Shown: one piece after another, positions 6,361 through 7,978 of the stretch
Numbering within the stretch: the stretch's first letter is position 1
Layout: each line of letters begins with the position of its first letter
NCBI GenBank assembly: GCA_041656295.1
Contig: JBBADV010000037.1
Location: forward strand, 1-7,978
Direction of reading: 5' to 3'
Length of the DNA stretch: 7,978 nt
From: Kiritimatiellales bacterium
GTDB lineage: Bacteria; Verrucomicrobiota; Kiritimatiellia; Kiritimatiellales; Tichowtungiaceae
Notes under the pieces: generated by a model
Database searches by the model: none
Seen by the model: the letters and a program-made list of their open reading frames with translations, nothing else
What the model was told of the DNA's origin: nothing
Program-made: the position numbers and the translations under genes

Positions 6361-6819
6361 ATGAGTCTGATTGATTTTGACGCGTGGATGAATAGTGCTA
6401 CTCGTTACCCTTTAGGTTGGGGCCCACCACGCCGAAGTTTGCTGTCAGGATTGCTAGCCCCAGCTCGAATAAAGATTCAACGCCGATTATCAGAAAAGGG
6501 CGATGCCTTGTCACAATACGTTTTGGGACGAGCTTACGTGCTTGGTGATGGAGTGAGCGAAAATCTCGTGGAAGGGTATGTTTGGGTTTATATAGCATGG
6601 CGAAGAATTCCAGAGTATCTTGAAGATGAAGTTCAAGATGTCCTTTTTCAAATAGAAGAACGAATGACTTATGATCAACAGCATACAGCTATGAAGTATA
6701 TTCAACTTTACGAAAAAAAATTCCGAACAAGCTTTCTTGCTCCTATTCGTGGCACCATAATTCCTGAACCGTATTATTCGAATTTGCGACGCAACCAAGG
6801 TGAAAAAGTTGAATCTTGA
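6361..6819 (+). CDS. Short Sel1-like repeat protein
   Basis: A 152-residue, probably cytoplasmic protein with no signal peptide. Residues 44-80 (SEKGDALSQYVLGRAYVLGD then GV, ending in WVYIAWRR) match the Sel1/TPR-like pattern of alternating A, G, LG, Y, G-GV and W positions. The following segment, IEERMTYDQQHTAMKY at 98-113, resembles the MTPEQ-type capping helix that often follows the last Sel1 repeat. The repeats usually mediate protein-protein contacts, so it may act as an adaptor. Only one clear repeat is present, which is short for the family. The N-terminal 40 residues (Trp, Pro and Arg rich) are unrecognised. Its AAGGAGG ribosome site is the strongest in the window. The gene is much richer in A+T than its left neighbours (18 G+C in 60 at 6661-6720), consistent with acquisition by transfer. 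It converges on the membrane-protein gene, with 26 bp between stops. Confidence 0.85.
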   Translation: MSLIDFDAWMNSATRYPLGWGPPRRSLLSGLLAPARIKIQRRLSEKGDALSQYVLGRAYVLGDGVSENLVEGYVWVYIAWRRIPEYLEDEVQDVLFQIEERMTYDQQHTAMKYIQLYEKKFRTSFLAPIRGTIIPEPYYSNLRRNQGEKVES

Positions 6820-6845
6820 GATTCGCGTGGAGAACGGTTTTTTAG

Positions 6846-7073
6846 TTAAGAACAAGAGCCAATTAGCAACCCTAATAAGATAATACCAATAAGAAATGGC
6901 AATGTTTGTATCATAAGTTGTAATAAACATCCTGTCGTGGCAGCACCACCAACAGCAGCAGCTCCGGCAGCTTCTCGAACACGTTCTTTCGGATCACTGT
7001 TACGAGAACTAATGTAGGAAAATAATCCAAAAATAATTGCGCCACCTAAAATAATGGAAAGAATGATACCCAT
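6846..7073 (-). CDS. Small two-helix membrane protein of unknown function
   Basis: Encodes 75 residues. A hydrophobic helix spans about 2-22; a charged loop, SRNSDPKERVREAAG, spans 23-37; a Gly/Ala stretch with one Cys covers 37-49; and a second hydrophobic helix, about 51-72, ends in GSCS. The basic loop between two helices suggests a hairpin with both termini on the same side. It is not a recognised holin, toxin or secretion component. It lies 42 bp downstream of the PH-like gene on the same strand with no promoter or terminator between, so the two are likely one transcript. A weak GAGA ribosome site precedes the ATG. AT-rich like its neighbours. Confidence 0.75.
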   Translation of the reverse strand: MGIILSIILGGAIIFGLFSYISSRNSDPKERVREAAGAAAVGGAATTGCLLQLMIQTLPFLIGIILLGLLIGSCS

Positions 7074-7115
7074 ATATGTTCTCAGTTTTAAATAGATCGA
7101 AGATTACATCGGCTA

Positions 7116-7532
7116 TTATACTCTTTCAAAATCAAACGGCATTTTTGTTTCCCAGAATTTATTTTCAGGTAATCCAAACTGATAAACTCTAACAGCAGTT
7201 TTTATTATGAGAATGTGTCCTTGAAAAAGGAAGTCTCCGCTTGAACGAATTTTCAACTTTGCTGATTCGATGTCGGGATAATGAATAATCCAGTTCCCAA
7301 AAGTGAGATAAGTATCGAAAATTTTTAAAAAACCTCGTCTTGCGAATGCCCATTTTGGCGAAAAGTCGGGAAGAAATGAAAATTCATTTGTTGCTACCGC
7401 TCTTGCTAAACATACATGTTTTAAATGAGGATCATTATGTTTATTAACAAAAGATTCCGCGGAAGAAAACTCTTGTGCGGCATCTTTTAACCAGCTTTTT
7501 AGGTCGGACAATCTTGTTGTATTTTTATCCAT
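7116..7532 (-). CDS. Uncharacterised protein with a PH-domain-like C-terminus
   Basis: A soluble 138-residue product. The N-terminal part (about 1-60) looks helical and charged. From about residue 68, predicted strands with alternating hydrophobics appear (FLKIFDTYLTF, DIESAKLKI, GHILIIKT, RVYQFGL), ending in a helix-like FWETKMPFDFERV. The order strand-rich barrel, then a vYqFGL strand, then an FW...PF helix is what I recall from short bacterial PH-like proteins. The assignment is by pattern only and is tentative. PH-like domains often bind lipid or protein partners, which would suit co-transcription with the small membrane protein gene just downstream. The ATG at 7532 has a modest GGGG ribosome site about 8 bases upstream. 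20 of 60 bases are G+C at 7201-7260. Confidence 0.75.
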   Translation of the reverse strand: MDKNTTRLSDLKSWLKDAAQEFSSAESFVNKHNDPHLKHVCLARAVATNEFSFLPDFSPKWAFARRGFLKIFDTYLTFGNWIIHYPDIESAKLKIRSSGDFLFQGHILIIKTAVRVYQFGLPENKFWETKMPFDFERV

Positions 7533-7778
7533 ATGTTTTCCCCGTATTTAAATAGTTATTCAATTTAGTTTCTTAACTTGAATTTGAAATTCAAAATCTA
7601 GCGTATCCATGCTACTCAATACCGTCAGTGAGTGACTTCTTTTGCCTGACTCCTATACACAGGAACACCGCTGAGTTTTGCCGCAGTTTTTTGTGATTCC
7701 TAGAGTTCTTCAGCGTCCACGAATCAATTTATCGATTTCTATCGCAGGCGCAAGCCAATTCCTTTATATTCAATATAA
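7533..7778. other. 246-bp gene-free stretch between the PH-like gene and the right IS
   Basis: No frame on either strand reads as a protein. It must hold the promoter for the minus-strand pair. A 17-bp palindrome, TTGAATTTGAAATTCAA (7578-7594), lies 46 bp upstream of the ATG and could be an operator. The right part (about 7651-7717) is less AT-rich and looks like a remnant of something else. The element border at 7778/7779 ends it. Confidence 0.4.
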
Positions 7779-7784
7779 TGCGAA

Positions 7785-7852
7785 TTGACTCATAAAAAAA
7801 GAGACCGAAGCACGGGCCGCAGAGGGGGGCGGATTGTTTCGTTGACTCATAA
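7785..7852. repeat. Paired 11-bp TTGACTCATAA sites in the right IS end
   Basis: Exact 11-base direct repeats at 7785-7795 and 7842-7852, mirroring those at the left end. Neither is followed by a credible -10 box at the right distance, so a transposase-binding role is more likely than a double -35 element; this is inference. Confidence 0.5.
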
Positions 7853-7885
7853 TGATGACACCCTGTTGCTGGAGGGATGGAAACG

Positions 7886-7978
7886 ATGAGTCTGGAGTCA
7901 AGAGCGCAGGATCTGCGGGTTCAATGCCGCAGATATAAAACGGCGGGCAAGGCGTATAAATCGCGCCTGATTGATGAG
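7886..7978 (+). CDS. Transposase, N-terminal 31 codons (right IS copy, partial)
   Basis: The ATG at 7886 follows GGAGGG (7871-7876) by 9 bases and opens a frame to the window edge: MSLESRAQDLRVQCRRYKTA, continuing GKAYKSRLIDE. A pattern of R-R-Y-K, a small polar run, K-S-R-L-I-D-E at the N-terminus resembles, from memory, integrase-core (DDE) transposases that begin with a basic RY...K..ILDEF segment ahead of their HTH. With only 31 residues and no catalytic motif visible the family cannot be fixed. The duplicated, mobile context supports a transposase role independently. Confidence 0.6.
   Translation, partial: MSLESRAQDLRVQCRRYKTAGKAYKSRLIDE

Larger units (their letters stand above)
7779..7978 (+). 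mobile_element. Right IS end, outward-facing copy (partial)
   Basis: Bases 7779-7906 mirror 128-1. The copy points right and continues past the window. It holds the terminal non-coding region, with TTGACTCATAA at 7785-7795 and 7842-7852, and the 5' part of the transposase gene. Together with the left copy it encloses about 7.65 kb (129-7778) in the geometry of an inverted-repeat composite transposon or of an invertible segment. The enclosed housekeeping genes make independent insertions equally plausible. No target duplication can be seen from this side. Confidence 0.85.

Noticed and set aside
6811..6845. Terminator between the Sel1 gene and the convergent membrane-protein gene
   Set aside because: GAATC-TTGA-GATTC gives only a 5-bp AT-rich stem, and the T-run (about 6838-6843) is 14 bases away from it.
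1..7978. CRISPR array, tRNA, rRNA or phage module
   Set aside because: No regularly spaced repeats, no cloverleaf with a CCA-type end, and no integrase, capsid or cas-like protein were seen on either strand.

Overview
The window reads as a piece of bacterial chromosome of moderate G+C (about half in the lines I counted by hand) with an AT-rich accessory stretch at its right. It is closed at both ends by the same insertion-sequence (IS) end in opposite orientations. Dense same-strand gene pairs with 4-27 bp junctions are bacterial. The mix of erythronate-4-phosphate dehydrogenase, PrmA, a YihY/BrkB membrane protein and a 91-residue HTH-like protein that I associate from memory with the Planctomycetota-Verrucomicrobiota-Kiritimatiellota group suggests a member of that group. 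That placement is a low-confidence inference.

Layout. 1-128: left IS copy, pointing out of the window, with only the first 7 codons of its transposase visible. 112-759 (-): class I SAM methyltransferase whose 3' end was cut off by the IS, which now supplies its last codons and stop. 743-1609 (-): prmA, overlapping the previous gene by 17 bp. 1610-1715: divergent regulatory region with three copies of CACTAAT. 1716-2840 (+): pdxB. 2875-3150 (-): small HTH-like protein, overlapping by ATGA with the gene upstream of it. 3147-4445 (-): YihY/BrkB-family membrane protein. 4565-4936 (+): 123-residue protein of unknown function. 4964-6180 (+): a second SAM methyltransferase, with an apparent frameshift near 5972-5977 and a 59-bp double-hairpin element inside its linker.

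From about 6181 the base composition drops sharply (18/60 and 20/60 G+C in two lines, against 29/60 at 5401-5460). This part holds a single-repeat Sel1-like protein (6361-6819, +) and a convergent two-gene unit (7532 to 6846, -) encoding a protein with a PH-domain-like C-terminus and a two-helix membrane protein. A gene-free 246 bp follows, then the right IS copy (7779-7978) with the first 31 codons of its transposase.

How it fits together. The left 6 kb is housekeeping: ribosomal protein methylation (PrmA), the second step of the DXP-dependent vitamin B6 pathway (PdxB), and a membrane protein with a coupled small DNA-binding-like partner. It shows two kinds of decay, one gene truncated by an IS and one frameshifted. 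The right 1.6 kb looks acquired. No complete defence, CRISPR, toxin or biosynthetic system is visible. The most notable features are the inverted IS ends enclosing about 7.65 kb, the intragenic palindromic element, and the undescribed low-G+C trio.
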